From assembly GCA_024196135.1 (NCBI GenBank), contig JAMQCK010000789.1, positions 1 through 15,809 on the forward strand: DNA of 15,809 nt. Reading direction: 5' to 3'. The translations under genes were made by a program, and so were the position numbers. How positions within the stretch are numbered: position 1 is the first letter of the stretch; each line of letters opens with the position of its first letter. This document shows, one piece after another, positions 1 to 9,529 of the stretch. The DNA is from Pleurotus ostreatus/Saccharomyces cerevisiae fusant (lineage: Eukaryota > Opisthokonta). Under the pieces are notes generated by a model that was not told the origin of the DNA, searched no databases, and saw nothing but the letters and a program-made list of their open reading frames with translations.

Positions 1-3000
1 TGGATGCTAGGACTGCAGGCTACGTAGATACTGTGACAGACGCTGCACAAACCCACTTCGAGTGCGCAGCGGTTCTCTGCCGAGAGCTGAAGAATGGGGG
101 AAAACCGATGTCGAGCGATGCACGCAATAAGCTCATTGAGCGCATCAAATCGCAGCCCGGCCGCTCCTTGTACGAGACCTATCAACTGATTCTCGAGACG
201 CATCTCGACAAGACCGACGCGGGCTGCCTTTCCGTCTACCGCCAGTTGCTCTCTTGGATACTTACGGTGCGCCAGCCGCAGCCGCGCTCTGTTTTCGCGG
301 AGATCGCAAAGCTGGTGCTTCGGAATGAAGACACCATGGGTGTCCTGGAGGGTCTGGGCTCCCTTCTCACCGGCACTGTTGCGAACGCTCAAGACCCCAT
401 CCGTCCGCTCCATACTTCCTTTCGCGACTACGTCCTCGACGCCGAGGCCAGCGGGGTCTTTTGTATCACATCCGAGTTCGACGCTGCCAACTCGCAACTC
501 GCTCTCGCGTGCTTCGGCATCATGAGCCGACCAACAAGCGGTTTGCGATATAACATATGCGACCTACGAACCCCTTTCGTGTACAAGGAGGACGTCGAGA
601 ACTTGGATGGTCGTCTAACTGAGCACGTCTCTCCTGCACTCCACTACGCTTGTCGAGAGATCTCGGCGCACCTCTCGCGCTGTGAGAATCGCAATGTGGG
701 TGCGTGAAATGCTCTGCTCGTTCTCCGCGCTCATCACCCATGATAGCACTAGCCCTCGTGTCTGCCTTGAAGGGGTTTCTACAAGATCGCTTCCTCTTCT
801 GGCTCGAAGCGTGCGGCTGGCTAGGGTACGAGCCGTGCGATGTTCTCCAAGAGATGCTCGAATGGGCGAAGGTATAAAATCCCTACGCGATCTTCCCAGC
901 CAGATAACTGATGTGCTCTCGCCAGATACACGACAGCGATAACTCGGCGCCCCTAGTATTGGACTTCATCTCGTTTGCAAAGCGACACCGCGAGGCCATC
1001 TCGAGCTCGCCACCGCAGGTCTACATCGCCGGCCTGCTCTTCGCGCCAATCGATTCGCTGGTCTCGCAACTGTACCGACATTGCATCACTAGCCCTATCG
1101 AGATCTCAGGATTCGAGCAGGAGCGGGAGTGGCCACCAGGCGAAACTCTCGTGATTCAAGCTGGAAGCTACGTCAACTCCGTCGCTTATTCGCCGGACGG
1201 TATGAAGATCGTAACCGGCCTCGACGACAATACACTTCGAATGTGGGATGCTGGGACGGGGCGGCAGGTCGGCGGTGCCATGCGTGGACACGACAGCCTG
1301 GTTTTGTTGGTCGCATTCTCGCCCGATGGCTCAAGGATTGCTTCTGGCTCGGGGGACGGAACACTTCGACTTTGGGATGCCAAGACCGGGCAGCAGCAGG
1401 GCGATGCATTGCGCGGTCACACCGATCGGGTTCTGTCAGTCGCATTCTCCCCGGACGGCGTGACCGTCGTCAGCGGCTCAGGCGATCGTGCATTGCGATT
1501 GTGGAATGTGCAGACCGGGAAGGAGATGGGTGATGCCCTGGAAGGCCATACGGGTTTGGTCTGCTCCGTTGTCTTCTCCCACGACGGTACTCGCATTATC
1601 TCTGGCGCTGACGACAAAACGGTTCGCATCTGGGACACAGCAACGCGCCGGCAGCTAGGTGATCCTATACAACACGAAGACTGGGCCATGTCCATCGTGA
1701 TCTCGCGCGACGACAAGTACATCGCTTCTGGCTGTAGAGGTGGGACCGTACGTGTCTGGGATATAGCAGGGAGGCAGCAAGTTTGGGCATTGCAGGGGCA
1801 TGAAGGCTCGGTATACGCGGTCGCCTTCTCCCCTGATAGCTCGCGCATCGTCTCAGGCGGGAGCGGTAACACTGTCCGCATCTGGGAAGCGGCCTCGGGG
1901 AAGCAGGTCGGCGATGACTTGCGCGACTACGTCAACTCCATCGCCTTCTCTCCGGATGGAAAGCACGTCGCATCCGGCTCCAACGACCACACGATCCGGG
2001 TCTGGGACGTGCGGGAGGTGCAGAAGGAAGGTGGCAGACTGGTCGGACACACTGGCGCCGTCTTCTCGGTCGCCTGTTCGTCGGATGGCAAGTACATTGT
2101 CTCTGGCTCGCTCGACAAGACGGTCCGGCTGTGGGACGCGCAGACAGGGCAGCCAGTAGGAGACCCGATGACGGGGCACGATGATCATGTCAAATGTGTC
2201 ACGTTCTCGCCGGACAGCACGCGAGTTGCCTCCGCCTCGGACGACAGGACGGTGCGCGTGTGGGATGTGACGACACAACGGCCGGCGGGTGTTGTGCTTC
2301 GAGGGCACGATAGGGCGGTTTTCTGCATCGCATTCTCGCATGATGGCGCGCGGCTGGTGTCCGGATCGGACAAAACTCTACGTCTATGGAATTTGGCGAC
2401 AGGGCAGCAACTTGGCGACACCCTCCTCGGACATGCAAGCTGGGTACAATCTGTGTCCTTCTCACGAGACGACCTGTGCATCGCTTCCGGCTCTAACGAT
2501 GGCACCATTCGATTATGGGATGTACAATCGCAGCTGCAGACAGGGAAGGCGCTGGAAGGTCATGAAAACATGGTTTGGTCCATCGCGTTCTCTCCTGATG
2601 GCGCATTCCTCGTGTCTGGCTCGGCTGATGAGACAATCCGCTTATGGGATACACATACGGGCGAGCAGATGGGCGAACCACTCACCGGTTGCTCTGGCCT
2701 CGTACTATCCGTCTCCTTCTCACCGGACGGGAAGTACATTGTATCCGGATCCGACGATTCGACGGTGCGAGTCTGGAATGTGCAGACTAGGCAACAAGTC
2801 GGCGTCGCTTTGCGAGGCAACGAGAACTGGGTCAGGTCGGTCGCTTTCTCGACTGATGGCACACGTATTGTGTCTGGCTCTAATGATGGTACGATCCGGG
2901 TCTGGGACTTTGGAAATTTGCTGATCTTGGAGAACTCGGTCGACGACGCGAGTGCAAACACGACAAGAGCCCATGTGCAGTCATTGCTACAGGAATACGA

Positions 3001-3232
3001 GGACGGCTGGCCTGTCTACAAGGACAATGGCACGGTGCGACCCATCCTCTGGATTCCCCACCATCTGCGGTATCTCCACCGAGTCACATCGACCTATCAG
3101 ATTGGATTTGTGCCTCCGGCGCCGTACATCCGCGTCGCGCTCACCGACTCGTTCCGCCTTCACGAGTGGCCGACCTATACGCTGGCGCCCGCTGCCGAGG
3201 AATTGTCGATAAATTTGGAACTGGAGGCGTGA
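1..3232 (+). CDS. NACHT–WD40 STAND (NLR-like) protein, gene A, 5'-truncated by window
   Basis: Three exons join in frame: 1–699 (first full codon at 3), 753–871 and 926–3232, with stop TGA at 3230–3232, giving about 1040 residues. The visible part begins in the C-terminal half of the NACHT module and includes the winged-helix-type motif PLHTSFRDYVLD. Next comes FLFWLEACGWLGYEPCDVLQ, typical of fungal NACHT–WD40 proteins, then the linker QVYIAGLLFAP and 14 WD40 repeats (about 1145–2932). A tail of about 100 residues follows. Reading straight through intron 1 gives a false stop at 705–707. By family knowledge this is a cytoplasmic signal-transducing ATPase/GTPase whose WD40 array recognises a ligand. 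Walker A and B lie upstream of the window and cannot be checked. It is a direct tandem paralogue of the gene starting at 10689. Several blades are eroded: blade 7 lacks GH, blade 13 has GC, blade 14 has GN, and blade 10 is one residue short. The frame is nevertheless fully open. Confidence 0.93.
33..277 (+). repeat. Near-identical tract shared with gene B (12719–12963)
   Basis: Over 245 bp only six differences from gene B are visible (positions 47, 185, 224, 242, 254, 261), and five of these are silent. Positions 48–184 are identical. Just upstream (3–32) five of 30 bases differ, and just downstream (about 270–490) roughly a quarter differ. The abrupt boundaries fit a gene-conversion tract between the tandem copies. 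Confidence 0.8.
700..752 (+). other. Intron 1 of gene A (53 nt)
   Basis: The donor is GTGCGT and the acceptor CTAG. It is a phase 1 intron, splitting a codon as G|CC. Removing it restores the conserved reading frame into ALVSALKGFL. Gene B has an intron of the same length and phase at 13386–13438, but its sequence differs at about a third of positions, as expected for a neutral intron. Confidence 0.88.
872..925 (+). other. Intron 2 of gene A (54 nt), unusually conserved
   Basis: The donor is GTATAA, the branch-like site is ataactgat and the acceptor is GCCAG, phase 0. Its length is a multiple of three, but retention would put TAA in frame as the second codon. That would end the protein just before the WD40 array. 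It differs by a single base from the matching intron of gene B (13558–13611), although the exon sequence on either side differs much more. Confidence 0.88.
873..880 (+). promoter_or_regulatory. TATA-box-like element inside intron 2 of gene A
   Basis: TATAAAAT sits directly after the first G of the intron, and an ATG at 911 lies in frame with the WD40 exon. The same arrangement recurs in gene B (TATAAAAT 13559–13566, ATG 13597). It may be an internal promoter for a WD40-only product, or just an AT-rich donor. The distance from TATA to ATG (38 nt) would leave a very short leader, which argues against it. Confidence 0.25.
1145..2932 (+). repeat. 14-unit WD40 repeat array of gene A
   Basis: Fourteen tandem units of about 42–43 codons follow the pattern GHxxxVxSVAFSPDGxxIxSGSxDxTxRxWD. 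Fourteen blades fit two seven-bladed propellers. Blade 5 is short and begins with QHE instead of GH, as it also does in gene B. Compared with gene B, blade 7 has lost three codons (around 1921–1930) including GH, blade 10 has lost one codon around 2365–2375, blade 13 reads GC (about 2689–2694) and blade 14 reads GN (about 2818–2823). Each unit resembles the same-numbered unit of gene B more than its neighbours, so the array was duplicated whole and not reshuffled since. Confidence 0.9.
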
Positions 3233-3264
3233 GGTTGAGTTCGCATGCCACTGAATGACCGCTG

Positions 3265-3320
3265 GTAAGTGAGAAAATTCCTGATATCCACTCTCATGCG
3301 CTGAACGTGCTCTATAATAG
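3265..3320 (+). other. Likely 3'-UTR intron of gene A
   Basis: Thirty-two bases after the stop codon there is a consensus donor GTAAGT, a branch-like gctgaac and an acceptor AATAG, 56 nt apart, the same size as the coding introns of these genes. The sequence after it stays open for 42 codons (3321 to about 3449) in one frame but shows no recognisable domain. It could be 3' UTR or an alternative final exon. Confidence 0.4.
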
Positions 3321-4956
3321 GCCTTTGACCGCGATATGGATAGCTGGGATGCGCTGCCGAGTCTCGACGTTCTTGCTACGCCCCTCGCTCAGTACCTTAC
3401 GGGTTGCCCAGCTTGGTCTCTTCCCATTTTCATCATACGCATGCTCTAGTATTGAGTTGGCCTTACCACTGTATACCATCTCTTTCACCGCCGCGGCCTC
3501 TGCACACATCTACGTACGAGTACTGACGAGATTCCTTGTTTGCTTTGACGCTTCGTATACACGACTTGATACGTACTTCTTGAGTTCGTTGTCTTCTCGG
3601 CTTCGTTTTACAACTGCTATTTCTCTGTCACTGACAAATATGAAGGACTATGCTTAGCTGGTAATGCACATTCTCGCTACGTATAGATCCCGGGAGAGAC
3701 ATCGCATCGAATGACGGGAAGGACTAATCTGCTATCTTACGACCTTCCATATATCATTCCGCGTATACGTCGTCATGTCCCCCGTGCTCATAGTCACGTA
3801 GCCTCGGGCCTCATCGACAAATGGGCAGCTTCGTTGACGGGGGCGAGCCGCCTAAACGTAGCATGACTGCAAGTCGTCGGCAATCACAATTGAAGAGAAC
3901 CCTACGAGTGCACGACGCAAATCGAACCGCCTGCAGCCACGCCATCAGCGCCGACGAGCACGACAGGACTAGCTGACTTGCCAGTGAGATGAATACGAGG
4001 CGAAGGGGGCGCTCACAATCTCAAGCTGCATCCTGCGCAACGTGCGGTGGTTTCGTAACATCTTGAGGGTGTGCCGCCGGACGAAAAAGGTCCTAGCGTA
4101 AGCAGCACCTCTACAAGATCGCACGTAAAGCCAACAGGTGATCCGTGCCGACACGATGAGCAGCCTGAGAGCTTCGACCTTTAAGGCTGTAAGGGAAGCA
4201 GAGCAGTAAGATGACGAAGACCGGCTCACCTCTGAGGAAGCGCAAGTTGCACCTGATGATCCGTGAGTCGCACGACAAGTTCATGTTTCGCCAGACTCGA
4301 CTATCCTTGCCTTGACGCGTGCGGGAATCTTGAGAGGTCTAGGACGGCGCCTGTGAGACATCGAAGACATCACTCGCTCAGACGAAAGCACGAAGTCGGG
4401 CTCGCCATGCGAGTCTTAAGCGCTAGAAGGGCCGCAACTGCACCAGCATCAGCATGGAGGCTCGAGGTCAACCGCGCATTCAGATCGAACGTCTAGCTCG
4501 CTAGTTCATGGAACAAGTCACAAAAGCTCTGAGAGAGGGCTATTGAGGTCTGTATACTATGAGCAAGTGCACGGGTAACATAGCAGGGAGGAGGACGCAA
4601 CAGCGTAAACTCATCAGGTTGCTCAGGTTGAAGTCCAGTGACAAAGCGCGTCACCCAGCGCGAGCGCGCCGTCTATTCACTTGAGAGTGAGTCAAAAAGC
4701 GCATCACACGGGTCTTGTAGTTGTCGAAGGAGCAGGACTCTCTTCGACCGAAGTCCTGACCGCGGGCACTGGCAGTGCGCGTCCGAGCGGCTTGAGTGCC
4801 GTTGTCCTTACGTAGGATGACATCGATCTTCGAGGGTCTTTTGAAGGAAGACTCAGTCACACTCGCTCGAGCGTTGGAATTAGGGACCGTCGAGGTAGAC
4901 GGTGGCGGAACACAAGGACGAACAGCGCGATCAGCTACCGCCCTGATCTCGATCAG
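3321..4956. other. Spacer, no supported gene
   Basis: The first 300 bases or so are probably the 3' UTR and terminator region of gene A, with T-rich and C/T-rich stretches and no clear AATAAA. From about 3660 all six frames are frequently stopped. Short protein-like stretches occur, for example an acidic one at about 4204–4260 preceded by an in-frame TAA, but plus and minus frames look equally plausible and none matches a family I know. I saw no tRNA, terminal inverted repeats or LTRs. Confidence 0.5.
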
Positions 4957-7900
4957 ATGCCGCTTTGCTTCCGAGTCCGTCTTGCTTCCGTCCATCTCCA
5001 GCGACGCCGACACCCTCTACCTCTTTCCCTCCCCATCCCCCGCGAAATGCTACAGTCTACCTCTTTGCAATACCTCGACAACCACCTCTGGCTCGGACGA
5101 TGGCCGCCGGCGCGCTGGTCATTTTACGTGATGTGGACCGAGTTTACGATCGGCGGCGAGAAACCTCCTTTGTCGGACGCGCTTGACTCGGCCGGAGGGG
5201 GTGCGGATGCGCAGAGGAAACAGGGAGCCTCAAGAAGGACGGAGTAGTGCACGCTGAGTTTTCGACCCTTGACGTTGTCCCCTTCGTCGAGCGCGCGGTC
5301 CCAAAGTACGTGTCCTGCGATACTTGCCCCCTGCTAGCTAACCCGAGCCTGCCTAGCCGGTTCTCGTACATTTATCAATCACGAGCGAGGGGCGGCAGAG
5401 GAAGATCCCGCGCTCGATGTGGAGCTCCCCAAGGCCCTCCAGGCTGCGTGGCTTCACCGGCCCAACTCACGCATAAAGTCAGCCCATCCATCACCACCGA
5501 CCTGCCCTCGCGTCCAGGTCTTCAATGGCCGCGTCTTCCCATTATGCGAGCTCAGCATGTAGCCGCCTTACTCGATATTGCGACGAGCTTATCGACGGTT
5601 GAGACCACAATTGCGATGTCGGGTGAGTCCTACCGACCCCGCGCTGTACAGCTTCGCGCGACAATGTTGACGTCCCACCCTCAGGCCGCTCTTCTTATAC
5701 GACAACAACGTGCCCGGCTACCCGATACACCAGGTTTTGTCGCGATATGCGCCCTCGCTGGCGCTCATGATGGACGTCTTCTCGGGGTACGTGTTCGGTA
5801 TCGATTTTGTTCACGATCACAGCTGACGCTCTCCTTCTCATCATGTTGGCATAGGCTTCTACAAACGTCGCCCCTGCGTCTTCTGTCGCTCTGTTCGGCG
5901 AAATGCGCGTCCCTCCTCTCGCCGAACGCGGATCCCAACGACGCTGACAGCCGACCGACGTCGACATCGACATCGAAGCTGCGGGCGACACCAACATGGA
6001 AGCCACGGACGACAGCGAAGTGAATCTTCACCTTCCGCATCGTGTACTCTTCTGCGCCACTGGTCTAACCAACTCTCGCAACGTACGCGTCGTCTGCTCC
6101 ACGACACGCAAGACAGGCCCCCACTTCCCCTCGACCGACCTCGGTAAGTCCATGTCCTGGTCCACGCCAGTCGGCTCGGCTCGGAAGTGCTCACGCCCAC
6201 CTAAGTTGTTGAAGACGTGGGGGACGCTGAACAGGTCATTAGCCATGGAAGTGCGCACGAGATCCTTGCGCAGACATGAAGCTCTACGGCGAGACTTGTC
6301 GGTGCGTACCATACTGCCCAGTGTCGCGGGCATCGCTGACCTGCGCATATAGCCAGTGATCTCTGTGAGATAGTGCGCGCTCAGCCTCAGGCCTTCTTGC
6401 GTGCGAGATCCGCGTGCTGGCGAAACTTTGCCACAACTAGTTCATCGGCGGCACCTTCAGCTCGAGGGACTGGCGCTCTCGCTCTCGATTATACCCGTCA
6501 GACAAATGAACAGACGTGAGTAGGCTGACAAAGATGGACTATCATGATGTCTGTGTGCCCTCTGGACGCTCATCTCGCTGGCGGCGGGGTACGATCCAAG
6601 GATATGGGAGGTATACGCTTCACTATCCAATCTATGACGCATTGTACTCACTTTCAACTATCAGAGGGAGCTATATGCGCGTCAGTTGTCTTCGCCAGAT
6701 GCGCCCTCGCCGATTGTGCTCGCACAAACCACGTTGCACTTCGACGCTTTTCGTTGTCTTGCGAAGGTCGTCCCCGCGCATATACAATTCATCTTGGCCG
6801 AGTGGGTTTCCTCTCGTCGTACCCGCTTGCTCACGGATTTCGGCCAGTTCCAGTCCGCATACAGGCCATGTTCCTCGTATTCCCATTCTGAGAAGAGAAC
6901 GAAATCAGTCAGATGGGTGCGTTTTCCGCAAAGAAGCCATGCAGAGGGAGGGAATCAAGGCCGCCTCTCATTGGCTCGGGGGACGACGTGGTAGCAGCAT
7001 CGATTCCGCTCTGATATATCGTAGTTTCCGCACTCTTGACTAGCTAGTTTCAAAAGATATCTGTTTGTTCCTTCACCGGCACTCTGGCACCGAGCGCAGC
7101 CAGAGCGAAGTCCAACATCAACCGCGTGGCAGCCACGGAGCACCGGAGCCGGCGGCCCGCTACTTCCGAGTCCTGTCACGATCGCCGGGGAGCCTTGGCA
7201 GCTCAACACTTCCCCTCATGCACAGATGTCGACGTCGCCGTGTCCCACCTCCCTCTACACGCCCTCCTCCCCTCTGTCGCTCATGAAGCCTCTGACATGA
7301 CCTCCCTCGATACGAACGACGTCGGCGTCCACGATCGCTCATGTCCGCTGGCGTTAAAGGCTGCCAGCTGCAGAGGTCCGGCACCCATCGCTGGCCAGCA
7401 AGTCACGCGTGGAGTCTATCCTACGGATGCTGAGGCTCTCCCTGGCCGCCCTCATAGCGCGCAGGTGTGTGATCTTACTCGCCTGCACGGTCCCTTCGCT
7501 GACCATGCAAAAGCCGATGTCATACCTCCCGGCGATAGAGAAGCCCGACAGCTGGTTTCTACCTCGTGCCTAGCACTATAGAACCTGCATACCTCGACGA
7601 GACTTTCCAGACCTCGGCCCTGTCGCCGATTCGGAAGTTATCCCCGCCTGGTCCCCTCTTCATCTCTGCTCTCTAATATAAGCGCTGCGGGCGCGCTTGT
7701 ACGCGCATATATGCACCTCAAGTCCCGAATCTTGCAGATCGCCTCAATATATGCGCCTCGAACGGGTCCGTACGCTTCGTCGGCGACGCGTAGAGGACCT
7801 TCTTAGCGCTAGAGGTTGAGGTATGCTATCGCGGTTCGGTGAGTCTGCTCGCCCTCTTTCCTCTCAAATTGTGCTCATACCCCACAGATATCGTCAACCT

Positions 7901-8215
7901 CTCAGTCTAGAGGAGCTTAGCGCCATAGGCGGTGATGTCAGACCTCGAGCGCCGGACGCATACATGCAGATCTTCGGCTCGGAAGCTGCGGTAGAGCTCT
8001 ACCTTAGCTCTCGACGCGCTCGCGCGTCCACGTTGCTTTGTCGACCTCTCTTAAGCTCAGTACTACATTGCGTTTGGTCTCTTTACTTGATCGTCTTGTT
8101 CTGGTGCTTACGATCCCTCAGAGACCTCAAAGCCGACCTCAGTGGCGCCTCGCTCGAATTCGACGCATATGTGCGCTCTCGTGGACGCGCAAAGTCTGTT
8201 GCGCATCAAGTTTGA
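4957..8215 (+). other. Possible spliced gene(s) or decayed gene of unknown function
   Basis: Several segments look like genuine short fungal introns on the plus strand: 5623–5684 (GTGAGT…CCTCAG), 5787–5854 (GTACGT, branch gctgac, pyrimidine run, CATAG), 6302–6352 (GTGCGT, gctgac, ATATAG), 6611–6664 (GTATAC…ATCAG) and 7839–7887 (GTGAGT…CCACAG). The 102-nt piece between the first two is open in two different frames. Other protein-like stretches lie around 5385–5560, 5960–6143, 6577–6900 and 7888–8215. I could not chain them into one open frame without meeting stops (for example TAG near 5562 and TGA near 5944). No family is recognised. It could be one or more hypothetical genes, a pseudogene, or chance in GC-rich sequence. 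Confidence 0.25.
7126..7581 (+). other. Open frame of 151 codons, unknown
   Basis: An ATG-initiated open frame on the plus strand ends at TAG 7579–7581. The composition is mixed, with many Ala, Ser, His and Asp residues. There is no signal peptide, membrane segment or motif that I can recognise. No homologous copy is present in the window. In this GC-rich sequence a frame of this length can arise by chance, so a coding role is doubtful. Confidence 0.15.
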
Positions 8216-8535
8216 CTGTCTCCGACCTGCGCATCGCCTCTGCGCTATGTGCGCTACGACTAGTATAATTTCAATCCAAAAGTCTCTCCCTCGCACTTTA
8301 TATCGCTTCTTAGGTACCCCTACGAGATTATGCGTCTGGGAGCCTATGTACTGACGTTTACTTTGTAGTCCTATCGTACTCACGACTCGATCCACACGGC
8401 TGCAACGTCGTTCGCACTGCATTCTGTCGGCGGCGACTTTCGATGCTCGACCATATCAAGATCAACGAGTGTTTCCTCATTGCGGATCCCACGGATCGCC
8501 AGACGGCCAGGACCCCGCCCGCGTCGAGCGCCCTC

Positions 8536-8583
8536 TACCTCGTCGGCACCGGGCATCCCCACCTCGTCGGCGCCGTGCATCCC
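8536..8583. repeat. 24-bp tandem repeat, two units
   Basis: Two adjacent 24-bp units share the core cctcgtcggc and end in gcatccc, with only three differences. It is the first of four short arrays clustered within 1 kb. Confidence 0.7.
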
Positions 8584-8788
8584 CCAAATCGTCGACGCCG
8601 GCGAGTCACTCTTACGCCGAAGCCCTCTCATCGACGACGCTACCAGGCGACGCCGGAGCGCCTCTTCGACTTTCCCGCCGCATATATGCACGCGTAGATC
8701 GTCTCAAGCCCATCTCAAGGACATCGGATACACGCTCGCCAACGAGGTCGAGCGACAGGCCGTCGACTACGTGCGCCCTTCCGGGTAG

Positions 8789-8913
8789 TTCGCGGCTCCG
8801 TTGGGATTGTTCGCACCTCCGTTGGGGTTGTTCGCGCCTCCGTGGGGATCGTTCGCGCCTCCGTGGGGATCGTTCGCGCCTCCGCCGGGTTGTTCGCGCC
8901 TCCGCTACAATCG
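8789..8913. repeat. 21-bp minisatellite, six units
   Basis: Six units start with ttcgcgcctccg (variants ttcgcggctccg and ttcgcacctccg): 8789–8809, 8810–8830, 8831–8851, 8852–8872, 8873–8892 (20 bp) and 8893–8913. Units 3 and 4 are identical. A 21-bp period would add seven residues in any open frame, but the 20-bp fifth unit breaks the frame. Confidence 0.92.
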
Positions 8914-8973
8914 AGTGTCGTGGCGTCGAGGTCGACTTCCGCGTCATTCAGGACGAGCGCACTGCTCTTGAGG

Positions 8974-9469
8974 TCCGGCGCGCGTAGACCTTGCTTTCGA
9001 GTGCCACCGGGATCTCGAGCAGCTCTTCTGCGTCGGCAATGTGGATGGTGTATCGATGAACTTGAAGACGGATGATCCTCGCCTCATGGTGGGGCGAGCC
9101 CCGCATCTACTAGTCCACACCCCGCATCTACTGGTCCACACCCCGCATCTACTGGTCCACACCCCGCATCTACTGGTCCACACCTCGCATCCGGCGGCTT
9201 CGCATTTGCCCACAGTGCACGCTCTTGGGTGCTGCCGGCGAGCTCGAAGTTGGAGAGCATGTGACGATGTACTAGCTCTCGGCGCGGAGATTGCTCGCGG
9301 GCGTAGCGCCCACGTCCGCCTTCGCCGACTCGATGCGGACGTCGGCGCGCTGGAGCGGTGCGGTCGTCAGTGCGCCATGTCGACGAAGACAGACGGGCGG
9401 CGAGTCGACGGAGACAGACGGGCGGCGAGTCGACAAAGACGCTGGCGGGCCGCGTCGATGAAGTGGTGA
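8974..9469 (+). other. Open frame spanning a minisatellite, possible decayed coding sequence
   Basis: From just after a TGA near 8971 the plus strand stays open for about 165 codons to TGA at 9467–9469; the first ATG is at 9041. The part before the 21-bp array reads as a plausible protein (around ECHRDLEQLFCVGNVDG). The preceding open frame (to about 8987) would join it if the CGCGCG run near 8980 were two bases shorter, suggesting a frameshift. The codon-aligned minus frame (around IRLQVHRYTIHIADAEELL) looks equally protein-like, so the coding strand is undecided. No family is recognised. Confidence 0.2.
9101..9184. repeat. 21-bp minisatellite, four units
   Basis: Four adjacent 21-bp units begin ccgcatctac and end gtccacacc, with a single difference (an A for a G in unit 1). 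A fifth partial unit (tcgcatcc) follows. The near-perfect identity points to recent expansion. In one plus frame each unit reads PHLLVHT, and in a minus frame WTSRCGV. Confidence 0.95.
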
Positions 9470-9529
9470 CGCGCCGATTTCATGAAGACAGACGGACGCC
9501 GAATCGATGAGGCGGACCTCACCACGCCG
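9380..9529. repeat. 25-bp degenerate minisatellite, about six units
   Basis: Units at 9380–9404 and 9405–9429 (consensus tcgacgaagacagacgggcg plus gcgag) differ by one base. Units at 9430–9454, 9455–9479, 9480–9503 and about 9504–9528 are progressively diverged but keep the tcgatgaag- or tcgacaaag-like start. The period is not a multiple of three, which argues against a conserved coding role. Confidence 0.75.

Noticed and set aside
33..707. A separate 224-residue protein ending at 707
   Set aside because: The stop at 705–707 lies in intron 1. Splicing 700–752 joins a strongly conserved exon, and gene B has the same arrangement. The GTG at 33 is an internal Val codon.
1100..2975. Long open frames in other frames and on the minus strand across the WD40 arrays
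   Set aside because: They are shadows created by repeated GC-rich WD40 codons. The same pattern appears at 13850–15800.
8612..8947. SR-type Arg/Ser-rich protein on the minus strand
   Set aside because: The RRRERSP-like stretch is only the translation of the 21-bp minisatellite and has no support outside it.
8789..9184. CRISPR-like array
   Set aside because: Units are directly abutting with no spacers, in a eukaryotic context. These are minisatellites.
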